A program made the translations under genes and the position numbers. From the NCBI GenBank assembly GCA_934426825.1, contig CAKRYI010000022.1, positions 1 to 44,890 on the forward strand: DNA of 44,890 bases, in the 5' to 3' direction. This document shows positions 9,528 through 17,592 of the stretch, piece after piece (the stretch's first letter is position 1; every line of letters begins with the position of its first letter). The notes under the pieces are model-generated. The model saw only the letters and a program-made list of their open reading frames with translations, did not search any database and had not been told where the DNA came from. This stretch comes from an uncultured Acetatifactor sp. (GTDB lineage: Bacteria > Bacillota > Clostridia > Lachnospirales > Lachnospiraceae).

Positions 9528-9606
9528 TGCTTCGTCAAGACAGTTTCCGGTGATTTAGCTCACCATAACCACCATAAAAAACAAAACCAACAAGGACAAA
9601 ACAACC
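9528..9606. other. Boundary between AT-rich island and core-like DNA
   Basis: A short non-coding stretch contains a small stem GGTGA (9549-9553)/TCACC (9560-9564) without a T-run. Base composition changes visibly here, from AT-rich genes to genes with many G/C third positions. I infer the right edge of the accessory block. Confidence 0.45.
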
Positions 9607-10269
9607 ATGGTAAATTCTAAGGCATGGGATTGGAAAAACGCAGACAAGTCCAGGTGGCTGACCCCCTCAGAGGATTGCGTTTACTTATCCTACAAATGGA
9701 AAAAAGAAGGCGTGAAAACCATATTGGATTTAGGGTGCGGTCTGGGGCGGCACACCCTTTACTTTGCCCAAAACGGTTTTCAGGTATCGGCAGTGGATTT
9801 GTCGGAGGATGCAGTGCAGGCCACGCAATCCCTCCAAAAAGAAAATAATGTGAAGTTTTCATGCCGGACGGCGGATATGATGAGCCTGCCGTTTCCCGAA
9901 AATACCTTTGATGCGGTGTTTTCCTACCACGTCATTTCGCATCAGGATACGCCGGGAGTACAGGCTGTCATAGGGGAAATAACGAGGGTGCTGAAACCGG
10001 AGGGCAGATTGTTTGTCACCCTTTGCGCCAAAGAGCATTTTGCGTTTACCTGCCCGGAGTATCGGCATATTGATGAAAATACTGTCCTCAAAACAGAGGG
10101 CGCAGAGGTGGACGTGCCGCACTTTTTTGCGGACAGGAAGATAATTGCAGAGTTATTTAAAGACTACCGTATGGTCTCATTGCGTCATATTACGGAGTGT
10201 GAGCCGGACAATGCAAAACGGGAGCGCTGCCATTACCACATCGAGGCAATAAAGAGAAGGACTGATTAA
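9607..10269 (+). CDS. Class I SAM-dependent methyltransferase
   Basis: The 220-residue protein has the Rossmann-type SAM-binding motif ILDLGCGLGRHT (motif I), an acidic motif II ending in AVDLS, a motif III-like TADMMSLPFPENTFDAVFSYHV and the post-motif segment ITRVLKPEGRLFVTL. This is the Methyltransf_11/25 type, usually acting on small molecules. ATG 9607 follows a weak AAGGA site. The stop codon is directly followed by the start of the APH(3')-like gene, so the two are surely co-transcribed. The pairing suggests both modify small molecules, but the substrate is unknown. Confidence 0.85.
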   Translation: MVNSKAWDWKNADKSRWLTPSEDCVYLSYKWKKEGVKTILDLGCGLGRHTLYFAQNGFQVSAVDLSEDAVQATQSLQKENNVKFSCRTADMMSLPFPENTFDAVFSYHVISHQDTPGVQAVIGEITRVLKPEGRLFVTLCAKEHFAFTCPEYRHIDENTVLKTEGAEVDVPHFFADRKIIAELFKDYRMVSLRHITECEPDNAKRERCHYHIEAIKRRTD

Positions 10270-11064
10270 ATGGACGGAAAAATTCCTGAGAAAATCAAAC
10301 AATATACAGATGAAAAGAAATACACCACGGACGAAGTGGGAATGTCGGATTCGCAGGTGCTGCTCTTTGACGATATGGTGTTAAAAATACAGCCCCATTC
10401 CGAGGAAGCGGACAACGAGGCAACCGTATGCGGGTGGCTGGCGCAGAGAATCCCGACGCCTAAGATACTGGCGTATGAGGTTTTGGACGGAAAATCCTAT
10501 TGCCTGATGTCAAAGGTGCCCGGAAAAATGATTTGCGATGACGTTTACATGACGAATCCGGAAAAGCTGCTGGATATGGTGTGCAGTGCCATGAACCTTT
10601 TGTGGAGCGTGAATATCAAAGACTGCCCCTGCGACAGTTCGTTAAGTGTGAAACTTAAGAGGGCAAGGTATCAGGTGGAGCATGGGCTGGTGGACATGGA
10701 CAATGTCGAGCCGGAGACTTTCGGGGAAAACGGCTTCCGGAACCCGGAGGAACTGTTATGCTGGCTGGAGGAAAACAGACCGCCGGAGGACCTTGTTTTT
10801 TCCCACGGAGATTTCAGTCTGCCCAACATTTTTGCGCATGAAAATCAAATAAGCGGCTTTATTGATTTGGGCAAAGCGGGAGTTGCGGACAGGTGGCAGG
10901 ATCTGGCTATCTGTTACCGGAGCCTGAAACACAATTTTGAAGGAAAATACAACGGCGGGCATCCGTACAAGGGCTATTCGCCGGAACTGTTTTTTGAGTG
11001 CATGGGAATCCGTGAGAACCCGGAAAAGCTCAAATACTACATACTGTTGGACGAGTTGTTTTAA
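10270..11064 (+). CDS. APH(3')-family aminoglycoside O-phosphotransferase homologue
   Basis: The 264-residue kinase has the same length as APH(3')-IIIa. The two share the C-terminal end KYYILLDELF, the catalytic loop VFSHGDFSLPNIF (H179, D181) and the metal-binding segment GFIDLGKAGVADRWQDLA (D199). This goes beyond a generic APH-domain match; I compared it with the APH(3')-IIIa sequence from memory. Known APH(3') enzymes transfer phosphate from ATP to the 3'-hydroxyl of aminoglycosides such as kanamycin. The ATG directly abuts the stop of the methyltransferase. G+C content matches its chromosomal neighbours and no transposon parts flank it, so it looks resident. Whether it confers resistance is not shown by the sequence. 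Confidence 0.82.
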   Translation: MDGKIPEKIKQYTDEKKYTTDEVGMSDSQVLLFDDMVLKIQPHSEEADNEATVCGWLAQRIPTPKILAYEVLDGKSYCLMSKVPGKMICDDVYMTNPEKLLDMVCSAMNLLWSVNIKDCPCDSSLSVKLKRARYQVEHGLVDMDNVEPETFGENGFRNPEELLCWLEENRPPEDLVFSHGDFSLPNIFAHENQISGFIDLGKAGVADRWQDLAICYRSLKHNFEGKYNGGHPYKGYSPELFFECMGIRENPEKLKYYILLDELF

Positions 11065-11144
11065 AAAGAGAAAACTTTCGCTTTATTTCTTGGAAAAATA
11101 TGTGAAAAGGCATGGAAAGTATGTGAAAAAGTCGTCGAAACCCC

Positions 11145-11174
11145 TTGAAAAAACAACACGAACCTACTTATAAT
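11145..11174 (+). promoter_or_regulatory. Putative promoter of xpt
   Basis: TTGAAA (11145-11150) and TATAAT (11169-11174) are separated by 18 bases, about 65 bases before the xpt start. No purine riboswitch fold is visible in the leader. Confidence 0.65.
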
Positions 11175-11238
11175 AGGAATATGTGCTTTTTAACAGAAAA
11201 TGGAACGGAAAAAGAGCGAAAGAGGAGATAGTACAATC

Positions 11239-11814
11239 ATGAAATTACTTGAGGAACGTATCCGGAAGGATGGAACGGTAAAGGCAGGTAATGTGTTGAA
11301 GGTGGATTCCTTTCTGAATCACCAGATGGACATTGATTTATTTAATGAGATGGGAAAAGAGTGGGCACGTTTGTTTGCGGGCTGCCCCATCACCAAAATT
11401 CTGACAGTGGAGGCGTCAGGTATCGGTATTGCCTGTGTGGCAGCGCAGCATTTTCATGTGCCCGTGGTTTTTGCCAAGAAAACACAGTCGCTGAATATTG
11501 ACGGAGAGGTATATTCCACCAAAATTGAGTCATTCACCCACAAGAGGGTATATGATGTCATTGTTTCCAAAAAGTTTATCCAGCCGGAGGACCACATCCT
11601 CATTATTGATGATTTCCTTGCCAACGGCTGTGCTTTGGAAGGTCTGTTGGATATTGTTGCAAAAGCAGGTGCAACCGTGGAAGGAATCGGCATCGCCGTG
11701 GAAAAAGGTTTCCAGAAAGGCGGCGACCTGATTCGTGCAAAAGGCGTGCGCGTAGAGTCTCTTGCGATTGTCGAAAGCATGAATGCAGAGACGGGAGAAA
11801 TCCTTTTTCGCTAA
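11239..11814 (+). CDS. xpt: Xanthine phosphoribosyltransferase
   Basis: Xpt salvages xanthine by converting it with PRPP to XMP in the cytoplasm. The 191-residue protein begins MKLLEERIRKDGTV, has the expected length, and carries the LTVEASGIGIACV phosphate-binding region and the PRPP-binding loop ILIIDDFLANGCALEGL. I chose ATG 11239 because AGAGGAG lies about 11 bases upstream; an upstream in-frame ATG at 11200 would add a charged extension not typical of the family. It sits just before a purine nucleoside-type ABC importer, consistent with a purine salvage neighbourhood. Confidence 0.93.
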   Translation: MKLLEERIRKDGTVKAGNVLKVDSFLNHQMDIDLFNEMGKEWARLFAGCPITKILTVEASGIGIACVAAQHFHVPVVFAKKTQSLNIDGEVYSTKIESFTHKRVYDVIVSKKFIQPEDHILIIDDFLANGCALEGLLDIVAKAGATVEGIGIAVEKGFQKGGDLIRAKGVRVESLAIVESMNAETGEILFR

Positions 11815-11840
11815 AAAAACATAAATTTTTTAACCTTCCC

Positions 11841-11870
11841 TTGACAAGGAAGGGCGCAAATGCTTATACT
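11841..11870 (+). promoter_or_regulatory. Putative promoter of the BMP transporter operon
   Basis: TTGACA (11841-11846) and TATACT (11865-11870) are spaced 18 bases apart. CCTTCC and GGAAGG flank the -35 box (11834-11853) as a 6-base inverted repeat that could be an operator. Confidence 0.7.
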
Positions 11871-11893
11871 GACTAATGTTGAGAGCAGACAAT

Positions 11894-11925
11894 GGGGTTG
11901 TATGAAGTGTCATACTCCCCTTTTT
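11894..11925 (+). terminator. Intrinsic terminator or attenuator in the BMP gene leader
   Basis: GGGG (11894-11897) and GTATG (11900-11904) pair with CATAC (11911-11915) and CCCC (11917-11920), followed by TTTTT. The hairpin lies downstream of the putative BMP promoter and 55 bases before the start codon. It either ends xpt transcripts or attenuates the transporter operon. Confidence 0.75.
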
Positions 11926-11979
11926 AAGTCGTTCTTACAGATACCCGATAGTGGGAAAAATTAGGAGGAGAAATCTATT

Positions 11980-13254
11980 ATGAAAAAGAAAGTCGTAAGT
12001 TTACTTGCAGTTATGGCTTTGGCAGTTAGTACACTGGCCGGATGTGGTTCCAACGCTGACAATACTACTGCAAGCACAGATTCTACTGTAAGTGCAGAAG
12101 CAACTACAGAGGCAGGAACAGAGTCCACCGGTGATGCAACAACCGCTGGCTTAAAGGCAGGTTTTATTTTACTGCATGACGAGAACTCTACCTACGATTT
12201 GAACTTCTTAAACGCAGCAAAAGAGGCTTGTGAGAACCTTGGCGTTGAATGTGTTATTAAGACAAACATTCCTGAGGGTCAGGAGTGCTACGAAGCAGCA
12301 TGTGAGCTTGCTGATGCAGGATGCGATTTCATTTTTGCAGACAGCTTCGGTCATGAGGATTACATCATTGAGGCAGCAAAAGAGTATTCCGATATTCAGT
12401 TCAGCCATGCAACCGGTACCAAGGCTCATACCGAGCAGCTTGAAAACTATCACAATGCTTTCGCTTCCATCTATGATGGCCGTTACCTTGCAGGTATTGC
12501 AGCTGGTATGAAAATCAACGAGATGATTGCAAACGGAGACATTACCGAAGATCAGGCTAAGATTGGTTACGTTGGTGCTTACACCTACGCAGAGGTTATC
12601 TCCGGATATACTTCTTTCTTCCTTGGCGCTCGTTCCGTATGTCCTAGCGCTACCATGGAAGTAACCTTTACCGGTTCCTGGTATGATGAGACCGCTGAGA
12701 AGGAAGGCGCAAACAAGCTGATTCAGGACGGTTGTGTACTGATTAGCCAGCATGCAGACTCCATGGGTGCTCCTACCGCATGTGAGACCGCCGGTGTACC
12801 TGATGTTTCCTACAACGGAAGCACCGCAGCAGCTTGCCCTAACACCTTCATCGTATCTTCCAGAATCAACTGGGCACCTTACTTTGAGTACGCTCTGACC
12901 AGCATTGCAAACGGTACTGCTATTGATACCGACTGGTGTGGTTCTCTGGAGACCGGTTCTGTTGTTTTGACCGAGCTTGGTACTGCAGCAGCAGAGGGAA
13001 CTCAGGAAGCTATCGACGCAGCAAAGGCTGATTTGATTGCAGGCAACGTACATGTATTTGATACCACTACTTTCACTGTAGATGGCAAGGCTTTAGACAG
13101 CTACATGGCAGATGTTGATACCGATGCAGATTATGCTCCCGACCATGAAGTTGTACTGGATGGATATTTCCATGAGTCCGGCGAAGGATTCCGTTCCGCT
13201 CCTTACTTCAACGTACAGATCGACGGAATCAACCTGTTGGATACTAAATTCTAA
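11980..13254 (+). CDS. BMP/PnrA-family nucleoside-binding lipoprotein of an ABC importer
   Basis: The 424-residue lipoprotein is the extracellular binding component of a purine nucleoside-type ABC importer (Med/BMP/PnrA family). It has a signal peptide ending in the lipobox LAGC and a Ser/Thr-rich tether (about residues 22-55). The periplasmic-binding fold follows, with GFILLHDENSTYDLNF, FADSFGHEDYI, KIGYVGAY and ISQHADSMG. The codon choice is strongly optimised compared with neighbours, which suggests high expression. AGGAGG precedes ATG 11980. A strong terminator separates it from the ATPase gene, so the binding protein is probably made in excess over the membrane parts. Substrate identity is inferred from the family and from xpt next door. 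Confidence 0.9.
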   Translation: MKKKVVSLLAVMALAVSTLAGCGSNADNTTASTDSTVSAEATTEAGTESTGDATTAGLKAGFILLHDENSTYDLNFLNAAKEACENLGVECVIKTNIPEGQECYEAACELADAGCDFIFADSFGHEDYIIEAAKEYSDIQFSHATGTKAHTEQLENYHNAFASIYDGRYLAGIAAGMKINEMIANGDITEDQAKIGYVGAYTYAEVISGYTSFFLGARSVCPSATMEVTFTGSWYDETAEKEGANKLIQDGCVLISQHADSMGAPTACETAGVPDVSYNGSTAAACPNTFIVSSRINWAPYFEYALTSIANGTAIDTDWCGSLETGSVVLTELGTAAAEGTQEAIDAAKADLIAGNVHVFDTTTFTVDGKALDSYMADVDTDADYAPDHEVVLDGYFHESGEGFRSAPYFNVQIDGINLLDTKF

Positions 13255-13303
13255 ATAAATAAGTATGAGAAGCCCTGCAATTACGTTAAAAACCGGATTG
13301 CAG

Positions 13304-13340
13304 AGGGCGGCACAGCGATATTCGCGGCGCCGCCCTTTTT
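13304..13340 (+). terminator. Terminator between binding protein and ATPase genes
   Basis: AGGGCGGC (13304-13311) pairs with GCCGCCCT (13329-13336), followed by a T-run. A second stem just upstream, CTGCAAT (13275-13281) with ATTGCAG (13297-13303), abuts it. The hairpin probably lowers read-through into the permease genes. Confidence 0.8.
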
Positions 13341-13391
13341 CTACTTGATGAAGGAGAAGGAAAAATCTTTGATGAAGTAGAAAAAGGGCGG
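13330..13391 (+). promoter_or_regulatory. Perfect 17-base inverted repeat competing with the terminator
   Basis: CCGCCCTTTTTCTACTT (13330-13346) is the exact reverse complement of 13375-13391, with a 28-base loop. Its left arm is the right arm and T-tract of the preceding terminator, so the two folds exclude each other. This could be an antiterminator or an mRNA 5'-end stabiliser for the downstream genes. Confidence 0.65.
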
Positions 13392-13421
13392 ACAAATCAA
13401 TAACTCGAAAGGGGATAAACA

Positions 13422-14954
13422 ATGGAAACCAAGACGGCAGCAGTTTCAATGAGAAATGTCACCAAGACATTCGGTTCCGTAATCGCCAATGAAAAAGTAA
13501 ATCTTGATATTTATAAAGGAGAAATCCTTTCTCTGTTGGGAGAAAACGGAAGTGGTAAAACCACTTTAATGAATATGCTTTCAGGCATTTATTTTCCCGA
13601 TGAAGGACAGATTTTTATCAATGGAAAAGAAGTAGTAATCAAATCTCCCAAAGATGCCTTTAATCTGGGAATCGGTATGGTGCACCAGCACTTTAAGCTG
13701 ATTGACGTATTGACGGCAACGGAAAATATTATTTTAGGTCTGGAGGGCAAGCTGAACATTAAAGAGGCAACCCGCAAGATTGAAGATATTTGTAAAAAAT
13801 ACGGATTTGAGGTAGACCCCAGACAGAAAATATACGACATGTCCGTTTCCCAGAAACAGACGGTGGAAATCGTCAAGGTGCTGTACCGTGGCGCGGATAT
13901 TCTGATTCTGGACGAGCCTACCGCCGTACTGACCCCTCAGGAGACGGAGAAATTGTTCGCCGTTTTGCGCAAAATGAGAGATGACGGCAAGTCCATTGTC
14001 ATTATCACACATAAAATGCACGAGGTGGAGTCTCTGTCCGACAGAGTGGCGGTTTTGAGAAACGGCCGGTATATCGGCAGTATGGCGACAAAGGATACCA
14101 ACGTAACGGAAATGACCAACATGATGGTAGGTCATGCTGTGACCTTAAATATTGATAGACCGGAGCCGGTGAACCCGAAACCCCGTATTGAAGTGCAGGG
14201 ACTGACGGTTCGCAACGAAGAGGGCATTCTGAAATTACAGGATGTATCCTTCACGGCAAACAGCGGCGAGATTTTGGGAATTGCCGGAATTTCAGGCTGC
14301 GGTCAGAAGGAGTTGCTGGAAGCTATTGCCGGATTGCAGGTAACGGAATCCGGTACAATCAGTTATATAGAGGATGACGGGCATAAGGAAATGCTGATTG
14401 GCAAAGACCCCCGCAAGATTGCGGAAATGGGCGTATCCCTTTCCTTCGTGCCGGAGGACAGACTGGGAATGGGTCTGGTCGGCAATATGGATTTGACGGA
14501 CAACATGATGCTTCGTTCCTTCCGCCACGGACGTACACCGTTCACCAACCGCAAGCCTTCCAAGCAGCTTGCCGAGAACGTGGTGGAAAACCTGGAGGTT
14601 GTAACCCCCGGAATTACCACGCCAATCCGCCGTCTTTCCGGTGGAAACGTGCAGAAGGTACTGGTCGGCAGAGAGATTGCCTCCGCACCTACCGTGCTGT
14701 TGACCGCATATGCGGTACGAGGTCTGGACATCAACTCCTCCTACACCATATACGAACTGCTCAACAAGCAGAAAAAGAAAGGTGTTGCCGTTATTTTCGT
14801 AGGAGAGGATTTGGATGTGTTGCTGGAGTTATCCGATAAAATCATGGTTCTCTGCGGCGGACAGGTCAGCGGTATCGTGGATGCGAGAAAAACGAACAAA
14901 AATGAGGTCGGAATGATGATGACCAGAATGAGAGGCAGCGAAGAACATGAATGA
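13422..14954 (+). CDS. Nucleoside ABC importer ATP-binding protein (tandem ATPase)
   Basis: The 510-residue cytoplasmic ATPase has two ABC domains, as in RbsA/NupO-type subunits. The first has Walker A GENGSGKTT, the signature region MSVSQKQTVEIVKVL and Walker B ILILDEPTAVLTP. The second has GIAGISGCGQKELLEAI in place of a good Walker A, LSGGNVQKVLVGRE as signature and a degenerate Walker B (TVLLTAYAVRGLD). A weakened second site is usual in this family. It follows GAAAGGGG and overlaps the first permease by 8 bases. It powers import of the ligand bound by the upstream BMP protein. Confidence 0.92.
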   Translation: METKTAAVSMRNVTKTFGSVIANEKVNLDIYKGEILSLLGENGSGKTTLMNMLSGIYFPDEGQIFINGKEVVIKSPKDAFNLGIGMVHQHFKLIDVLTATENIILGLEGKLNIKEATRKIEDICKKYGFEVDPRQKIYDMSVSQKQTVEIVKVLYRGADILILDEPTAVLTPQETEKLFAVLRKMRDDGKSIVIITHKMHEVESLSDRVAVLRNGRYIGSMATKDTNVTEMTNMMVGHAVTLNIDRPEPVNPKPRIEVQGLTVRNEEGILKLQDVSFTANSGEILGIAGISGCGQKELLEAIAGLQVTESGTISYIEDDGHKEMLIGKDPRKIAEMGVSLSFVPEDRLGMGLVGNMDLTDNMMLRSFRHGRTPFTNRKPSKQLAENVVENLEVVTPGITTPIRRLSGGNVQKVLVGREIASAPTVLLTAYAVRGLDINSSYTIYELLNKQKKKGVAVIFVGEDLDVLLELSDKIMVLCGGQVSGIVDARKTNKNEVGMMMTRMRGSEEHE

Positions 14955-16050
14955 AAAAAAGAGAGAACCGTTTTTTCATATAGTGAAAAGGGATGCACTC
15001 CCGTGGTACAAGTCCATGGGAATCCGTATACTGGCGATTGTGCTGGCGCTGGTACTCTGTGCGATAGTGACAACCATCACCACCGGCATTAATCCCATTC
15101 AGGTGTATGAATCCATTTTTACGGGAGCATTCGGCAGCGTAAGAAAAACATGGATTACCTTCCAGAATATAGCAATTCTGCTTTTGATAGCACTGGCGCT
15201 GACACCTGCCTTTAAAATGAAATTCTGGAATATCGGCGGAGAGGGTCAGGTACTGATTGGCGGACTTGCCGCCGCAGCTTGCATGATTTGTTTAAAGGAC
15301 AAAATGCCCAATGCACTGGTTATGGTGTGCATGTTTGTTTCCAGTCTTGCCGCCGGAGCAATCTGGGGTCTGATTCCCGCATTGTTCAAGGCAAAATGGA
15401 ATACCAACGAGACGCTTTCCACGTTGATGTTGAATTATATTGCCACCCAGCTGGTTGCTTTCTACACCATTGTATGGGAAGTGCCCAAGGGTTCCGGTAA
15501 AATCGGTATTATCAATCAGGACAGTCAGATTGGCTGGTTGCCCCAGTTGTTTGGTTCCAAATATCTGCTCAGTATTGTGGTGGCAGTTATCATTACTTTG
15601 TTCATGTTTGTGTACCTCAACTACAGCAAGCACGGATACGAGATTGCCGTAGTCGGAGAAAGCGAGAATACCGCGAAATATGTAGGAATCAAGGTTGGAA
15701 AGGTCATTATCCGTACTATGGCGCTTTCCGGTGCTATCTGCGGTCTGGTAGGACTGTTGCTGGTTGGCGGAATCAACCACACTGTGACCACCACCATTGC
15801 CGGCGGACAGGGATTTACCGCAGTTCTGGTATCGTGGATGTCAAAGTTCAATCCGCTGACCATGGTATTTTCCAGTTTCCTGATTATTTTCATGGACAGA
15901 GGTGCCAGCGAGATTTCCACCAACTTTGGACTGAACCATTCCTATGCGGATATTTTGACCGGTATCATTCTGTTCTTTATTATCGGATGTGAGTTTTTCA
16001 TTACTTACAGACTTCAGTTCCGCAAAAAAGCAGAGAAGGAGGATAAATAA
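14947..16050 (+). CDS. Nucleoside ABC importer permease 1
   Basis: The 367-residue integral membrane protein belongs to the BPD_transp_2 family (NupP/RbsC-like). It has about eight to nine hydrophobic segments and the conserved cytoplasmic loops FKMKFWNIGGEGQVLIGG and VGIKVGKVIIRTMALSGA. The N-terminal segment after the charged start (residues 1-25) is a membrane anchor. It overlaps the ATPase gene by 8 bases and is followed after 2 bases by permease 2. The two permeases form the channel of the importer. Confidence 0.9.
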   Translation: MNEKKREPFFHIVKRDALPWYKSMGIRILAIVLALVLCAIVTTITTGINPIQVYESIFTGAFGSVRKTWITFQNIAILLLIALALTPAFKMKFWNIGGEGQVLIGGLAAAACMICLKDKMPNALVMVCMFVSSLAAGAIWGLIPALFKAKWNTNETLSTLMLNYIATQLVAFYTIVWEVPKGSGKIGIINQDSQIGWLPQLFGSKYLLSIVVAVIITLFMFVYLNYSKHGYEIAVVGESENTAKYVGIKVGKVIIRTMALSGAICGLVGLLLVGGINHTVTTTIAGGQGFTAVLVSWMSKFNPLTMVFSSFLIIFMDRGASEISTNFGLNHSYADILTGIILFFIIGCEFFITYRLQFRKKAEKEDK

Positions 16051-16052
16051 CC

Positions 16053-17051
16053 ATGTTAAATTTTTTACTTGCCTTTATTCCAAGAGCGATTGTACAGGGT
16101 ATTCCTCTTTTGTTCGGCAGTACCGGAGAGATTGTGACGGAGAAATCCGGCAACCTGAATCTGGGAATCCCCGGTGTTATGTACGTGGGCGCCATAAGCG
16201 GCGTTATCGGTTCCTTTTTCTATGAGAGGTCTGCGTCCGCAACCGGCTTGAATCCGTTTCTGGCGGTGTTTATTCCGATGCTGTGCTGTTTACTCGGCTC
16301 TCTCTTGATGGGATTGTTGTACTGTTTCCTGACCGTAACCTTGCGTGCCAATCAGAACGTGACCGGTCTTGCCATGACTACCTTCGGTGTGGGCTTCGGT
16401 AACTTCTTTGGCGGTTCTTTGATTAAACTGGTTAACAGTGATGTGCCTTCCATCGCACTTTCCGCCACCAGCGGTTATTTCAGCAAATCCCTTCCCTTTG
16501 CGGGAAAGCTGGGATGGTTCGGAAAGCTGTTTTTATCCTATGGATTTCTGGCATATCTGGCAGTTGTGATTGCGCTGGTAGCTTCCTACATTCTCAATCA
16601 TACCCGCGTGGGTCTGCATTTGAGAGCAGTGGGCGAAGACCCCAATACAGCGGATGCTGCCGGAATCAATGTAACGAAGTACAGATATATCGCTACCTGC
16701 GCAGGCTGTATGATAGCAGGTCTGGGCGGTCTGTATTATGTAATGGATTATGCCTGCGGCGTATGGTCCAATGACGCGTTCGGTGACAGAGGATGGCTTG
16801 CCATTGCACTGGTTATCTTCACCATCTGGCGTCCTAATGTGAGTGTGTTTGCGTCCTTCCTGTTCGGCGGACTTTACATCCTGTACCTGTACATTCCTAC
16901 CGGTATGGAAAACATGGAATATCAGGAGCTTTACAAGATGATTCCTTATGTGGTTACACTGGTGGTACTGGTAGTGACCAGCATGCGGAGCAAGCGTGAG
17001 AATCAGCCGCCCGCAAGCCTTGGATTGGCATACTTCAGAGAAGAGCGTTAA
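16053..17051 (+). CDS. Nucleoside ABC importer permease 2
   Basis: The 332-residue membrane protein is the second permease (NupQ-like, BPD_transp_2). Family marks include FGSTGEIVTEKSGNLNLGIPG near the start, LRANQNVTGLAMTTFG and the coupling-loop region VGLHLRAVGEDPNTADAAGI. AAGGAGG lies 10 bases before ATG 16053. It is the last gene of the importer operon and is followed by a terminator. Confidence 0.9.
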   Translation: MLNFLLAFIPRAIVQGIPLLFGSTGEIVTEKSGNLNLGIPGVMYVGAISGVIGSFFYERSASATGLNPFLAVFIPMLCCLLGSLLMGLLYCFLTVTLRANQNVTGLAMTTFGVGFGNFFGGSLIKLVNSDVPSIALSATSGYFSKSLPFAGKLGWFGKLFLSYGFLAYLAVVIALVASYILNHTRVGLHLRAVGEDPNTADAAGINVTKYRYIATCAGCMIAGLGGLYYVMDYACGVWSNDAFGDRGWLAIALVIFTIWRPNVSVFASFLFGGLYILYLYIPTGMENMEYQELYKMIPYVVTLVVLVVTSMRSKRENQPPASLGLAYFREER

Positions 17052-17073
17052 GAGTGTAAATCATAAAGTAACT

Positions 17074-17109
17074 AAAAAGTATCGGAGCGTTTTGCCCCGA
17101 TACTTTTTT
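17074..17109. terminator. Bidirectional terminator between convergent genes
   Basis: AAAAAGTATCGG (17074-17085) pairs with CCGATACTTTTT (17097-17108). The A and T runs allow use in both directions: the importer operon on the plus strand and the HxlR gene on the minus strand, whose stop codon lies at 17108-17110. Confidence 0.85.
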
Positions 17110-17428
17110 AATCATATTTCTTTTTGTATTCCAGTCCCCATGCAACCATGGCATCCAGCACCGGTTTTAAGCTGTAGCCGGTCTCGGTCAGGGTATATTC
17201 CACCCGCGGCGGCACTTCGGCGTAAACCTTTCTGGTGAGAAGCCCGCTTTCCTCCATGGAGCGCAAATTGGCGGTCAGAACCTTCTGGGATACATTGCCA
17301 ATGGACTTTTTCAATTCCCCAAACCGCTTTGTTCCCTGTAACAAATCCCGCAGAATCAATACCTTCCAGCGGTCGCTAATGAGCATTAAGGTTGTTTCCA
17401 CCGGACATGCCGGTAAATTTTTTTCCAT
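17108..17428 (-). CDS. HxlR-family winged-helix regulator
   Basis: The 106-residue protein is a typical HxlR/MarR-like DNA-binding protein. It begins MEKNLPACPVETTLMLISDRW with the conserved early Cys, then carries the winged helix FGELKKSIGNVSQKVLTANLRSME and the wing VPPRVEYTLTETG. I start it at the ATG at 17428, which matches family length; longer upstream frames add an implausible hydrophobic leader. It is divergent from the NAD(P)H-binding protein gene at 17593. HxlR proteins with a nearby oxidoreductase often respond to reactive electrophiles or thiol stress, and regulation of the divergent gene is a reasonable inference. Confidence 0.88.
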   Translation of the reverse strand: MEKNLPACPVETTLMLISDRWKVLILRDLLQGTKRFGELKKSIGNVSQKVLTANLRSMEESGLLTRKVYAEVPPRVEYTLTETGYSLKPVLDAMVAWGLEYKKKYD

Positions 17429-17592
17429 AGAAAACCCCCATTTCTTCACAATAGTATCTTTTGGATAACTATAGCACAAATAAGTGCTTACTTTACGTTT
17501 TCGCTGTATGGACATATTATAATCTTGCAAGCGGCAAAAAACAAGTCGCAGGCACGAAAGAAAAGAGATAAAATGAACAGGAGGAAACGAAT

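Noticed and set aside
11065..11238. Purine riboswitch before xpt
   Set aside because: The three-way junction core and its conserved loop sequences are not present; only a plain promoter is visible.
12208..13053. Long minus-strand frame inside the BMP lipoprotein gene
   Set aside because: It is an antisense shadow of a strongly codon-biased gene, with no family match or ribosome site.
15292..15780. Minus-strand frame inside permease 1
   Set aside because: Antisense shadow without a family signature.
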